From: Superficieibacter sp. HKU1
GTDB lineage: Bacteria > Pseudomonadota > Gammaproteobacteria > Enterobacterales > Enterobacteriaceae
Assembly: GCF_029319185.1 (NCBI RefSeq)
Contig: NZ_CP119754.1
Span: forward strand, 3,038,001-3,102,000
DNA length: 64,000 bases
Reading direction: 5' to 3'
Part shown: piece after piece, positions 54,164 to 62,848 of the stretch
Numbering within the stretch: the first letter of the stretch is position 1
Layout of the letters: every line of letters begins with the position of its first letter
Notes under the pieces: generated by a model
Told to the model about the DNA's origin: nothing
Databases searched by the model: none
What the model saw: the letters and a program-made list of their open reading frames with translations, nothing else
Program-made: the position numbers and the translations under genes

Positions 54164-55693
54164 TTACGGCCTTGTAGTAGAAACGGAATTAACAAACCAC
54201 TGCTGGATGTTGCTCATCGCTGAATGCGAGGTATCCAGAATCGGCTGAGGCCAGAAGCCCAGCAGTACCAGCAGCACAACCAGTAGCAGAATGATAGACA
54301 GCTCGCGCAGCGACATTCCCGGCAGTTCTTGCGCGGCGATTTCGCTCTTCGCTTTACCGAAATACGCGCGGTGCAGCATCGCCAGCGAATATACGGAGGC
54401 GAACACCAGACCGAAGGTTGAAATCACCGTAATGACCGGAACCACCTTGTAGCTGCCGAACAGGATCATAAATTCGCCGACGAAGTTACCGGTGCCCGGC
54501 ATCCCGAGCGTTGCCACTGCGAAAAACAGCGACATGGCTGGCAGCCATTTAATTTTGCTCCACAGACCGCCCATCATGCGCATGTCACGGGTATGCAGAC
54601 GCTCATAAAGCTGGCCGCAAATAATGAACATCCCGGCGGCAGAAAGTCCGTGGGCAATCATCTGGATCACCGCGCCCTGGTACGCCAGCTGGCTGCCAGT
54701 GTAAATTGCAATCAGCACGAATCCCATGTGCGACACGGAGGTGTAAGCAATCAGACGTTTGATATCGGTCTGGGCAAAGGCCATCCACGCGCCGTAGAAA
54801 ATGCCGATCACGCCGAGCCACATGGCAATCGGCGCAAATTCCGCCGACGCGTTCGGGAATAATGGCAGGGAGAAACGTAGCAGACCGTAGGCCGCCGTTT
54901 TCAGCAGGATGCCCGCGAGGTCGACGGAACCGGCAGTCGGGGCCTGCGAGTGTGCGTCAGGCAGCCAGCCGTGCAGTGGCACCACCGGCATTTTCACCGC
55001 AAAGGCGATGAAGAAGCCCAGCATCAGCAGGTATTCCACACCGTGCGACATCGGCGTTTTCAGCAGCGCTTCGTAGTCGAAAGTCCAGACGCCGGTCGCG
55101 CTGTAGTGCACGAATACCAGCGCCAGAATGGCAATCAGCATGACCAGACCGCTGGCCTGGGTATAGATGAAGAACTTGGTGGCCGCAGAAATACGCGTCT
55201 TCCCGTCGGAGGCTTTGTGGCCCCATAGCGCAATCAGGAAGTACATCGGTACCAGCATCATCTCCCAGAAGAAGAAGAACAGGAACATATCGATGGCGAG
55301 GAACACGCCGATAACGCCGCCGAGGATCCACATCAGGTTCAGATGGAAGAAGCCCTGATATTTTTCGATCTCACGCCATGAGCAGAGCACCGCCAGTACG
55401 CCAAGCAGACCGGTCAGGGTCACCATCAGCAGCGACAGCCCATCCAGCGCCAGATGAATGGAGATACCAAAACGCGGGATCCACGGCAGCAAAAATTCTG
55501 ACTGCCACTGCGGTAAACCGGCGGATTGCGTCAGAGAATAGCCACCCTGCAACCAGAGTTGCAGGGAGAGCAAAAACGTCAATCCCATGGTGATCAGCGC
55601 GATCCAGCGCGGCACCTTCACGCCGAAGCGTTCGGTCTGCCAGCACAGGAAGCCGCCGATAAAGGGAATTAGTATTAGCCAGGGTAATAGCAT
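54164..55693 (-). CDS. nuoM: NADH-quinone oxidoreductase subunit M
   Basis: A 509-residue antiporter-like subunit of the complex I membrane arm. The proton-pumping Glu is in FFFFWEMMLVPMYFLI, a lysine in FAVKMPVVPLHGWLPDAHSQAP, and AQTDIKRLIAYTSVSHMGFV is the conserved broken-helix region. It pumps protons driven by quinone reduction. A 164-bp gap with a REP hairpin separates it from nuoL, unusual in an operon whose other junctions are short or overlapping. Confidence 0.98.
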   Translation of the reverse strand: MLLPWLILIPFIGGFLCWQTERFGVKVPRWIALITMGLTFLLSLQLWLQGGYSLTQSAGLPQWQSEFLLPWIPRFGISIHLALDGLSLLMVTLTGLLGVLAVLCSWREIEKYQGFFHLNLMWILGGVIGVFLAIDMFLFFFFWEMMLVPMYFLIALWGHKASDGKTRISAATKFFIYTQASGLVMLIAILALVFVHYSATGVWTFDYEALLKTPMSHGVEYLLMLGFFIAFAVKMPVVPLHGWLPDAHSQAPTAGSVDLAGILLKTAAYGLLRFSLPLFPNASAEFAPIAMWLGVIGIFYGAWMAFAQTDIKRLIAYTSVSHMGFVLIAIYTGSQLAYQGAVIQMIAHGLSAAGMFIICGQLYERLHTRDMRMMGGLWSKIKWLPAMSLFFAVATLGMPGTGNFVGEFMILFGSYKVVPVITVISTFGLVFASVYSLAMLHRAYFGKAKSEIAAQELPGMSLRELSIILLLVVLLVLLGFWPQPILDTSHSAMSNIQQWFVNSVSTTRP

Positions 55694-55764
55694 GGCGATC
55701 TTTGTTCCTTGTTTAAGTCTCCTGAGAGACCTGATTTCAACGAATTCTCACAAAACTCACGTGG

Positions 55765-55852
55765 GACTTTGGGACTTGATGCCCGGTGGCGCTGCGCTTA
55801 CCGGGCCTACTCTATGCAGGTCGGGTCAACACAGCCCGACCATCCCAAAGTC
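55765..55852. repeat. REP hairpin enclosed by an inverted repeat, between nuoL and nuoM
   Basis: A REP unit at 55781-55810 (GCCCGGTGGCGCTGCGCTTA then CCGGGCCTAC) and a second hairpin (GGTCGGG...CCCGACC, ~55819-55841) are bracketed by GACTTTGGGA (55765-55774) and TCCCAAAGTC (55843-55852). The whole block can fold into one long stem in the nuo message. Confidence 0.8.
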
Positions 55853-55857
55853 TCAAC

Positions 55858-57699
55858 TCAACGCAATACCATCAGCAGACCCAGCACCACGACTGCGCCA
55901 ATGCTCATCGACGCCACGTACCAGCGCAGATAACCGTTTTCGCTGAACAGCAGTCCTTTACCTGCAAAGCGGGAAAGGATAGCCGGGATGTTCATCAGCG
56001 CGTTAAGCGGATCGCGACGGATAAGCCAGGCAATGCCAAGGAACGGCTTCACGAACACTTTGTCGTACAGCCAGTCAAATCCCCAGGCATGGAACCACCA
56101 GGTGCCGAAGAAGCGGCCCGGTGCGCTGTTCGCAATTGAAGTCACCAGCGTGCGTTTACCCAGCCACAGCCAGGCAGCAATCAGGATACCGGCAATCGCC
56201 ACAACGCCTGAGGTGAACTCCAGCGTCAGTACACGTCCGTGCTCCATCTCAGTGGTATGCGGCAGCACATTCTGCAACGGCGGCACAATCAGCGCGCCGA
56301 GGAAAGTGGACAGCAGCATCAGCACGATCAGCGGCAGATGGTGAGTGATCCCCTTCCCTGCGTGGGCGTGGATCTGTTCTTTGCCGTGGAAAACAATGAA
56401 AATCATCCGGAAGGTATAGAGCGAAGTCATAAACGCCCCGACCAGACCGGCAACCATCAGGTTGATGTGACCGTTGGCCATCGCACCTGCGAGGATTTCG
56501 TCCTTACTGAAGAAACCTGCGGTAATCAGCGGCAGCGCCGACAGCGCCGCGCCACCAATCAGGAAGCTCAGGTACACCAGTGGAATCGACTTACGCAGGC
56601 CGCCCATTTTAAAGATGTTCTGCTCGTGGTGGCAGGCCAGGATCACCGAGCCGGATGCCAGGAACAGCAGCGCTTTAAAGAACGCGTGGGTCATCAGGTG
56701 GAAAATCGCCGCATCCCACGCCTGAACGCCCAGCGCCAGGAACATGTAGCCAATCTGACTCATGGTGGAGTAGGCGAGCACGCGTTTGATGTCGGTCTGT
56801 ACCAGCGCGGCGAAACCTGCCATCACCAGCGTCACCGCACCGACGATACCGACCAGATGCAGGATTTCCGGGGTCATCAGGAACAGGCCGTGCGTACGTG
56901 CAATCAGATACACGCCCGCGGTGACCATCGTTGCGGCGTGGATCAAAGCGGAGACCGGCGTCGGACCGGCCATCGCATCAGCAAGCCAGGTCTGCAACGG
57001 CAGCTGTGCCGATTTACCGACCGCGCCGCCCAGCAGCATCAGCGTTGCCCACTGCAGCGTGGTGCTGCCGTTGGCGAAGTGCTGCGGTGCCAGTTCGACC
57101 ATTTCGCGGAAGTTCAGCGTACCCAGTTCGTTATAGAGAATGAACAGCGCGAAGGCGAGGAACACGTCACCGACGCGCGTCACCACAAAGGCTTTCATCG
57201 CTGCCGCGCCATTCTTCGGATCGGTATAGTAGAAGCCGATCAGCAGATAGGAGCACAGGCCCACGCCTTCCCAGCCGAGATACATCAGCAGCAGGTTATC
57301 GGCCAGCACCAGAATGACCATGCTGGCGATAAACAGGTTAGTGTAGGCGAAGAAGCGGGAGTAGCCCTCTTCCCCACGCATGTACCAGGAAGCGAACATA
57401 TGGATCAGGAAGCCGACGCCGGTTACTACCGAGAGCATGGTCAGCGACAGGCCGTCCAGCACGAGGTTAAAACCGATATTAAAATCGCCGACCGACATCC
57501 AGGTCCACAGCGGCTGGCTGAACGGGGTACGATCGCCATTCAGGAAATCCATGCCGACAAACGCGGTGACCAGCGCCGCAAGGCCGATAGAGCCCACGCC
57601 AACCGTGGCTGAGAGATTCTCAGACCAGCGTCCGCGTGAGAACGCCAGCAGAAGGAAGCCAATCAATGGCAGAATAATGGTTAAGGCAAGCATGTTCAT
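55858..57699 (-). CDS. nuoL: NADH-quinone oxidoreductase subunit L
   Basis: The 613-residue distal antiporter-like subunit with the long lateral helix along the membrane arm. Motifs include LYLGWEGVGLCSYLLIGFYY with the key Glu, GKSAQLPLQTWLADAMAGPTPVSALIHAATMV, and VQTDIKRVLAYSTMSQIGYM. The C-terminal ~110 residues form the lateral helix and final segment. It overlaps nuoK by four bases (ATGA). Confidence 0.98.
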   Translation of the reverse strand: MNMLALTIILPLIGFLLLAFSRGRWSENLSATVGVGSIGLAALVTAFVGMDFLNGDRTPFSQPLWTWMSVGDFNIGFNLVLDGLSLTMLSVVTGVGFLIHMFASWYMRGEEGYSRFFAYTNLFIASMVILVLADNLLLMYLGWEGVGLCSYLLIGFYYTDPKNGAAAMKAFVVTRVGDVFLAFALFILYNELGTLNFREMVELAPQHFANGSTTLQWATLMLLGGAVGKSAQLPLQTWLADAMAGPTPVSALIHAATMVTAGVYLIARTHGLFLMTPEILHLVGIVGAVTLVMAGFAALVQTDIKRVLAYSTMSQIGYMFLALGVQAWDAAIFHLMTHAFFKALLFLASGSVILACHHEQNIFKMGGLRKSIPLVYLSFLIGGAALSALPLITAGFFSKDEILAGAMANGHINLMVAGLVGAFMTSLYTFRMIFIVFHGKEQIHAHAGKGITHHLPLIVLMLLSTFLGALIVPPLQNVLPHTTEMEHGRVLTLEFTSGVVAIAGILIAAWLWLGKRTLVTSIANSAPGRFFGTWWFHAWGFDWLYDKVFVKPFLGIAWLIRRDPLNALMNIPAILSRFAGKGLLFSENGYLRWYVASMSIGAVVVLGLLMVLR

Positions 57700-57998
57700 C
57701 CACGCAACTCACTTACTGAATCGATGTTCAGATTCTGGCGGCGACGATGGAGCTGCAGCAACAGCGCCAGGCCAATACTCGCCTCGGCAGCCGCAAGGCT
57801 GATGGCGAGAATGTACATCACCTGACCATCGGTCTGGCCCCAGTAGCTTCCCGCCACCACAAAGGCCAGCGCGGAAGCGTTAATCATGATCTCAAGCCCA
57901 ATCAGCATAAACAGCAGATTGCGGCGGATGACCAGTCCGGTTAAACCCAGCACAAACAGAATGGCTGCAAGGATCAGCCCATGTTGTAAGGGGATCAT
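57696..57998 (-). CDS. nuoK: NADH-quinone oxidoreductase subunit K
   Basis: A 100-residue subunit with three membrane helices, homologous to MrpC-type antiporter subunits. The conserved acidic residues in the membrane are in FMLIGLEIMINASALAF and LAAAEASIGLALLL. It forms part of the proton path next to NuoJ and NuoA. It overlaps both neighbours by four bases. Confidence 0.98.
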   Translation of the reverse strand: MIPLQHGLILAAILFVLGLTGLVIRRNLLFMLIGLEIMINASALAFVVAGSYWGQTDGQVMYILAISLAAAEASIGLALLLQLHRRRQNLNIDSVSELRG

Positions 57999-58549
57999 GC
58001 GTGCTCCTCCGTTTTTCTTTTCGCGCTGTCATTCGGACGGTTGCTCAGCACCTCGCCCGCGCGATCTTCGCGCCCGACGTGGAAAGCGACAACCAGACCC
58101 GCCAGCAGCAGCATAGAAGCCAGTTCAACCGCCAGAACGTAAGGGCCAAACAGCGTAATGCCAACCGCTTTCGCGCTGATTGCCGCGCCGTCGATACCCT
58201 GATCGTTAACGTGCAGAATGGCGTAAATCATCACCACCAGCAGCACCGCGGATAACACCGCAGGGCCAGCCCAGATTTGCGGCTTCAGCCACTGGCGCTC
58301 CTGTTCGATTTCAGAACCGCCCAGGTTGAGCATCATCACCACGAAAACGAACAGCACCATGATGGCCCCGGCGTAAACGATGATCTCCAGCGCCCCGGCA
58401 AAATACGCGCCGAGGGAAAAGAAAACCCCCGCAATCGCCAGCAGGGACACAATCAGATACAGCAGCGCATGGATCGGATTGGTATGCGTAACGACCCTGA
58501 GCGTCGTCAGGATGGCAACCAGGCCACAGATATAAAAAGCGAACTCCAT
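57995..58549 (-). CDS. nuoJ: NADH-quinone oxidoreductase subunit J
   Basis: A 184-residue membrane subunit with five helices; the conserved third-helix region YFAGALEIIVYAGAIMVLFVFVVMMLNLG is clear. It contributes to the proton path between the quinone site and the antiporter-like subunits. The polar C-terminal tail (REDRAGEVLSNRPNDSAKRK) is cytoplasmic and family-typical. It is 11 bp after nuoI. Confidence 0.98.
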   Translation of the reverse strand: MEFAFYICGLVAILTTLRVVTHTNPIHALLYLIVSLLAIAGVFFSLGAYFAGALEIIVYAGAIMVLFVFVVMMLNLGGSEIEQERQWLKPQIWAGPAVLSAVLLVVMIYAILHVNDQGIDGAAISAKAVGITLFGPYVLAVELASMLLLAGLVVAFHVGREDRAGEVLSNRPNDSAKRKTEEHA

Positions 58550-58560
58550 TGCCCCTCTCC

Positions 58561-59103
58561 TTACGGTAACAGGCCTTTGACGTCGATAGGCTTAGCTTCG
58601 TTTTCCGCTTCGCCCTTATCTTTGCCGTCGATTGCCATACCTGCCATCCGGTAGAAGTTATATTCCGGGTATTTGCCCGGACCGGAGATCAGCAGATCCT
58701 CTTTTTCGAATACCAGATCCTGACGCTTGTACTCGCCCAGCTCAAAGTCCGGCGTCAGCTGAATCGCCGTGGTCGGACAGGCCTCTTCGCACAGGCCGCA
58801 GAAAATGCAGCGTGAGAAGTTGATGCGGAAAAATTCCGGATACCAGCGGCCATCTTTGGTTTCCGCTTTTTGCAGCGAGATACAGCCTACCGGACAGGCT
58901 ACCGCACACAGGTTACAGGCAACGCAGCGCTCTGAACCATCCGGATCGCGCGTCAGCACGATACGGCCACGGTAGCGCGGCGGCAGGTAAACCGGCTCTT
59001 CCGGATACATGCGCGTTTCGCGTTTGGCGAAGGCGTGCAGGCCGATCATCCAGATACTACGAACCTGGGTGCCGAAGCCCACTACTAATTCTTTTAAGGT
59101 CAT
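58561..59103 (-). CDS. nuoI: NADH-quinone oxidoreductase subunit I
   Basis: A 180-residue peripheral-arm protein carrying clusters N6a and N6b. Two classical [4Fe-4S] motifs are intact: CVACNLCAVACP and CIFCGLCEEACP. It relays electrons toward NuoB and the quinone site. It lies 14 bp after nuoH. Confidence 0.98.
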   Translation of the reverse strand: MTLKELVVGFGTQVRSIWMIGLHAFAKRETRMYPEEPVYLPPRYRGRIVLTRDPDGSERCVACNLCAVACPVGCISLQKAETKDGRWYPEFFRINFSRCIFCGLCEEACPTTAIQLTPDFELGEYKRQDLVFEKEDLLISGPGKYPEYNFYRMAGMAIDGKDKGEAENEAKPIDVKGLLP

Positions 59104-59117
59104 GGTCTATAAGCCCC

Positions 59118-60095
59118 TTATTGCGCCTGCCAGAGAATGACAGCCGCCGTTACCAGCAAGTTGATCAGCGTCAGCGGCAGGCAAATTTTCCAGCCGAAGG
59201 ACATTACCTGGTCATAACGCGGACGCGGTAACGATGCGCGGATCAAAATAAACATCATCATAAAGAACGCCGTTTTGATGGCGAACCAGATGAATGGCGG
59301 TAAGAACGGGCCCTGCCAGCCCCCGAAGAACAGGGTGACAATCATCGCCGATACAGTAACGATACCGATGTATTCCCCCACAAAGAACAGACCGAATTTC
59401 ATGCCGGAATATTCAATGTGGTAACCGTCAGCCAGTTCCTGCTCGGCTTCCGGCTGGTCAAACGGATGGCGGTGACAGACCGCCACGCCCGCGATGGCAA
59501 AGGTCACAAAACCAAAGAACTGCGGAATGACGTTCCAGATGTCGGCCTGGTTATTAACGATGTCGGTCATATTGAATGAACCGGCCTGCGCCACCACGCC
59601 CATCACGGACAATCCCAGAAACACTTCATAGCTCAGGGTCTGCGCAGACGCACGCATCGCACCGAGCAGCGAGTATTTGTTATTACTGGACCAGCCGGCG
59701 AACAGCACCGCATAGACTGCCAGACCCGCCATCATCAGGAAGAACAAAATCCCGATGTTCAGGTCGGCCACTACCCAGCTGGGACTAACCGGCACGATAG
59801 CGAAGGCCAGCAGCAGCGAGGTGAAAGCGATCATCGGTGCCAGGGTAAAGATGACGCGGTCCGAGAATTTCGGGATCCAGTCCTCTTTAAAGAACATCTT
59901 GATCATGTCCGCGACCAGCTGGAGCGAACCGCCCCAGCCCACGCGGTTCGGTCCGTAACGGTTCTGGAACAGACCGAGCAGACGACGTTCGCCGAAGCTC
60001 ATGAACGCGCCGCAGGTTACCACCACCAGCAGGATCACAACTGCTTTCAGGATGCTTAACAGAACATCAATAACTTCCGGTGTTAACCAGCTCAT
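59118..60095 (-). CDS. nuoH: NADH-quinone oxidoreductase subunit H
   Basis: A 325-residue membrane subunit with eight helices that forms much of the quinone chamber. GERRLLGLFQNRYGPNRVGWGGSLQLVADMIKMFFKED and the acidic loop HPFDQPEAEQELADGYHIEYSGMKF are diagnostic. The start overlaps the nuoG stop by four bases. Confidence 0.98.
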   Translation of the reverse strand: MSWLTPEVIDVLLSILKAVVILLVVVTCGAFMSFGERRLLGLFQNRYGPNRVGWGGSLQLVADMIKMFFKEDWIPKFSDRVIFTLAPMIAFTSLLLAFAIVPVSPSWVVADLNIGILFFLMMAGLAVYAVLFAGWSSNNKYSLLGAMRASAQTLSYEVFLGLSVMGVVAQAGSFNMTDIVNNQADIWNVIPQFFGFVTFAIAGVAVCHRHPFDQPEAEQELADGYHIEYSGMKFGLFFVGEYIGIVTVSAMIVTLFFGGWQGPFLPPFIWFAIKTAFFMMMFILIRASLPRPRYDQVMSFGWKICLPLTLINLLVTAAVILWQAQ

Positions 60096-62818
60096 GCTTG
60101 TGCCTCCCGCAGATCCTCAAGACGTGCGCCAGCCAGTACCGGGGCGATACCCGGCATCCCCATCGGTAAGCCCACCTGCCCTGCCGTCAATCCTTCGGCA
60201 ATCACCACCGGCAGGCTGACGGTCTGGCCTTCATAACTGAAGGAGACGTTGGCCCCGGCGTTAACGCCAAGTTTGGCTGCATCCGCCGGATTCAGGCGAA
60301 TATAAGGCTGCGGCATACGCTGCTGGAACACCGGCGAACGCTGCGACATTTCATCGCTGCCGAACAGATGGTAGTAAGGCGCGATACGCCATTTCCCGTC
60401 TTCTGCCCGGAAGCTTTCCGGCACGCTGGCAAAGAAATCCAGCCCCGTTTCGGAGGCTTCAATCAGGCGCACGCCCGGATCGCCATGACGCAGATGCCCA
60501 CCCACTTCGGCCTGGAACTTGTTCCACGCCTGCGGGGAGTTCCAGCCCGGTGCCCAGGCAAACGGAATTTGCGAGCGCGGCGCGGACGGCTGGTTGTTCC
60601 CTTCCATGGAGAAGGCGAACATAGTGTCTTTATCCTGCGGCTGACGCGGTTCATGCACGCTGATATTGGCGCGCATCGCCGTGCGGCCACTGTAGCGGTG
60701 CGGTTCACGCGCCAGTTTCTGTCCGCGAATACGAAACGCGGCATCCGGCGCAGCATCTTTAATGCCTGCCAGTTGCGGCATCGCCGCGATGGCCGCGTCA
60801 ATGACATGGTCAAGCTGCGTCCAGTCCACTTCGCGATTTTCGACGGTGCTGTGCAACGAATGCAGCCAGCGCCAGCTTTCCAGCATGACGGTGCTGTTAT
60901 CGTAATACGCCGGATCGTAAACCTGGAAGAAGCGCTGCGCGCGGCCTTCGTTGTTAATGACCGTGCCGTCGCTTTCAGCGAAGCTCGCCGCAGGCAGAAC
61001 CAGATGCGCATAATCCATAATGGCGGTGCGCTGATGGTCAACCACCATCACCAGCGGTGCTTTGGCAAGCGCAGCATCAACGCGAGCGGCGCTGGCGTGA
61101 CGATGCAGATCGTTTTCCAGTACCACTACCGCGTCTGCCGCGCCGGATTCCAGCTCGTCAAGCGCGTCGTCCAGCGAGCCGCCGCCAATCATGCCGAGGC
61201 CCATGCTGTTAACCGCGCGCGCAATCATGGTGATGCCCACGTCCGCGCCACGCCCGTGAAGTGCTTTCGCCACGTTGGCCGCCGCCTGGATCACATCCGC
61301 GCTGCCCGAGTTAGTCCCGGAGATAATCAGCGGTTTCTTCGCCCCCGCGAGGGCCTGTACCACGACGTCAATTTTGTTTTGCAGATCGCGATCGATACCG
61401 TCTACCGCCGGCGAATTGCTGTCCAGCGCGTTAGCGATGGCAAAGCCAAAGCGCGCCTGATCTTCCACCGGGGCACGGTAGGTCCATGCCGCGATGTCGT
61501 CCAGACGGGTGCTATCGACGTTGGTCACAAACAGCGGATGCTTCGCACGCTGGCCGATGTTCAGGATGGCGGCAATCTGCCAGTCGGCGACTTTCTGCGC
61601 CGCTGCCATTTCGCGCGCTTTACCCTTCACTGCCTGACGCACGGCCAGCGAGACGCGTGCGCCGGTCTGGGTAATGTCTTCACCCAGAATCAGCACCGCA
61701 TCGTAAGATTCGATTTCACGCAGCGCCGGGGTACGGATGCCGCCTTCGCGCAGCACTTTCAGTACCAGTTCAAGGCGCTGCTGCTCGCCGCGCGCGATGC
61801 CGGTATAGAAGTTTTCCGCGCCGACCAGTTCACGCAGCGCGAAGTTACTTTCAACGCTGGCGCGTGGTGAGCCGATACCAATCACTTTTTTCGACTGGCG
61901 CAGAATATCCGCCGCGCCCTGCATCGCCTGTTCGGCGTTGAGGGTGATGACATCCGCGCCACGGCGCTGTACCGGCTGACGCGGACGGTCTTTCAGGTTC
62001 ACGTAACCGTAGCCAAAACGACCGCGGTCACAGAGGAAGTAGTGGTTCACGGTACCGTTATAACGGTTTTCGATGCGACGCAGTTCGCCGTAGCGCTCAC
62101 CAGGGCTGGTATTACAGCCCAGCGAGCACTGCTGGCAGATGCTCGGTGCAAACTGCATGTCCCACTTACGGTTATAACGCTCGGAGTGGGTTTTATCGGT
62201 GAACACGCCGGTCGGGCAGATTTCCACCAGGTTGCCGGAGAATTCGCTTTCCAGGGTGCCGTCTTCCGGACGACCGAAGTAGACGTTGTCGTGCGCGCCA
62301 TACACGCCCAGATCCTGACCGTCGGCATAATCTTTGTAGTAACGCACGCAGCGGTAGCAGGCGATGCAGCGGTTCATTTCATGCGAGATGAACGGCCCCA
62401 GATCCTGATTGCGGTGGGTACGTTTGGTAAAACGATAACGACGGAAGCTGTGGCCCGTCATTACGGTCATATCCTGAAGGTGACAGTTGCCGCCCTCTTC
62501 ACACACCGGACAGTCGTGCGGGTGGTTGGTCATTAACCACTCCACCACGCTTTCGCGGAACTGTTTCGCTTCTTCATCATCGATGGAGATAAACGTTCCG
62601 TCCGAGGCCGGCGTCATACAGGACATGACCAGGCGACCACGCGTGTCTTCCGCGTTTTGATATTGCTTCACCGCACACTGGCGGCAAGCCCCGACGCTGC
62701 CCAGCGCCGGGTGCCAGCAAAAGTAAGGAATATCAAGGCCGTGAGACAGACATGCCTGTAGCAGGTTGTCCGCACCGTTGACCTCGTATTCTTTGCCGTC
62801 TACATGAATCGTAGCCAT
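60092..62818 (-). CDS. nuoG: NADH-quinone oxidoreductase subunit G
   Basis: A 908-residue peripheral-arm subunit. The N-terminal [2Fe-2S] domain (CWHPALGSVGACRQC), the His/Cys cluster region (CPVCEEGGNCHLQD), a [4Fe-4S] pair (CIACYRCVR) and the extra E. coli-type cluster N7 motif (CQQCSLGC) are followed by a molybdopterin-oxidoreductase-like domain. The start is the ATG at 62818, giving MATIHVDGKEYEVNG as in E. coli; the frame extends two codons further but with poor ribosome-site spacing. Confidence 0.98.
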   Translation of the reverse strand: MATIHVDGKEYEVNGADNLLQACLSHGLDIPYFCWHPALGSVGACRQCAVKQYQNAEDTRGRLVMSCMTPASDGTFISIDDEEAKQFRESVVEWLMTNHPHDCPVCEEGGNCHLQDMTVMTGHSFRRYRFTKRTHRNQDLGPFISHEMNRCIACYRCVRYYKDYADGQDLGVYGAHDNVYFGRPEDGTLESEFSGNLVEICPTGVFTDKTHSERYNRKWDMQFAPSICQQCSLGCNTSPGERYGELRRIENRYNGTVNHYFLCDRGRFGYGYVNLKDRPRQPVQRRGADVITLNAEQAMQGAADILRQSKKVIGIGSPRASVESNFALRELVGAENFYTGIARGEQQRLELVLKVLREGGIRTPALREIESYDAVLILGEDITQTGARVSLAVRQAVKGKAREMAAAQKVADWQIAAILNIGQRAKHPLFVTNVDSTRLDDIAAWTYRAPVEDQARFGFAIANALDSNSPAVDGIDRDLQNKIDVVVQALAGAKKPLIISGTNSGSADVIQAAANVAKALHGRGADVGITMIARAVNSMGLGMIGGGSLDDALDELESGAADAVVVLENDLHRHASAARVDAALAKAPLVMVVDHQRTAIMDYAHLVLPAASFAESDGTVINNEGRAQRFFQVYDPAYYDNSTVMLESWRWLHSLHSTVENREVDWTQLDHVIDAAIAAMPQLAGIKDAAPDAAFRIRGQKLAREPHRYSGRTAMRANISVHEPRQPQDKDTMFAFSMEGNNQPSAPRSQIPFAWAPGWNSPQAWNKFQAEVGGHLRHGDPGVRLIEASETGLDFFASVPESFRAEDGKWRIAPYYHLFGSDEMSQRSPVFQQRMPQPYIRLNPADAAKLGVNAGANVSFSYEGQTVSLPVVIAEGLTAGQVGLPMGMPGIAPVLAGARLEDLREAQA

Positions 62819-62848
62819 TAGCATGCTTCCAAATTAAAAATCGTTAAC

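Noticed and set aside
56239..57612. 457-codon plus-strand frame
   Set aside because: It is antisense to nuoL and its His/Gln/Arg-rich composition is typical of a reverse-frame artefact.
60368..61870. 500-codon plus-strand frame
   Set aside because: It is antisense to nuoG, with no recognisable domain and basic low-information composition.
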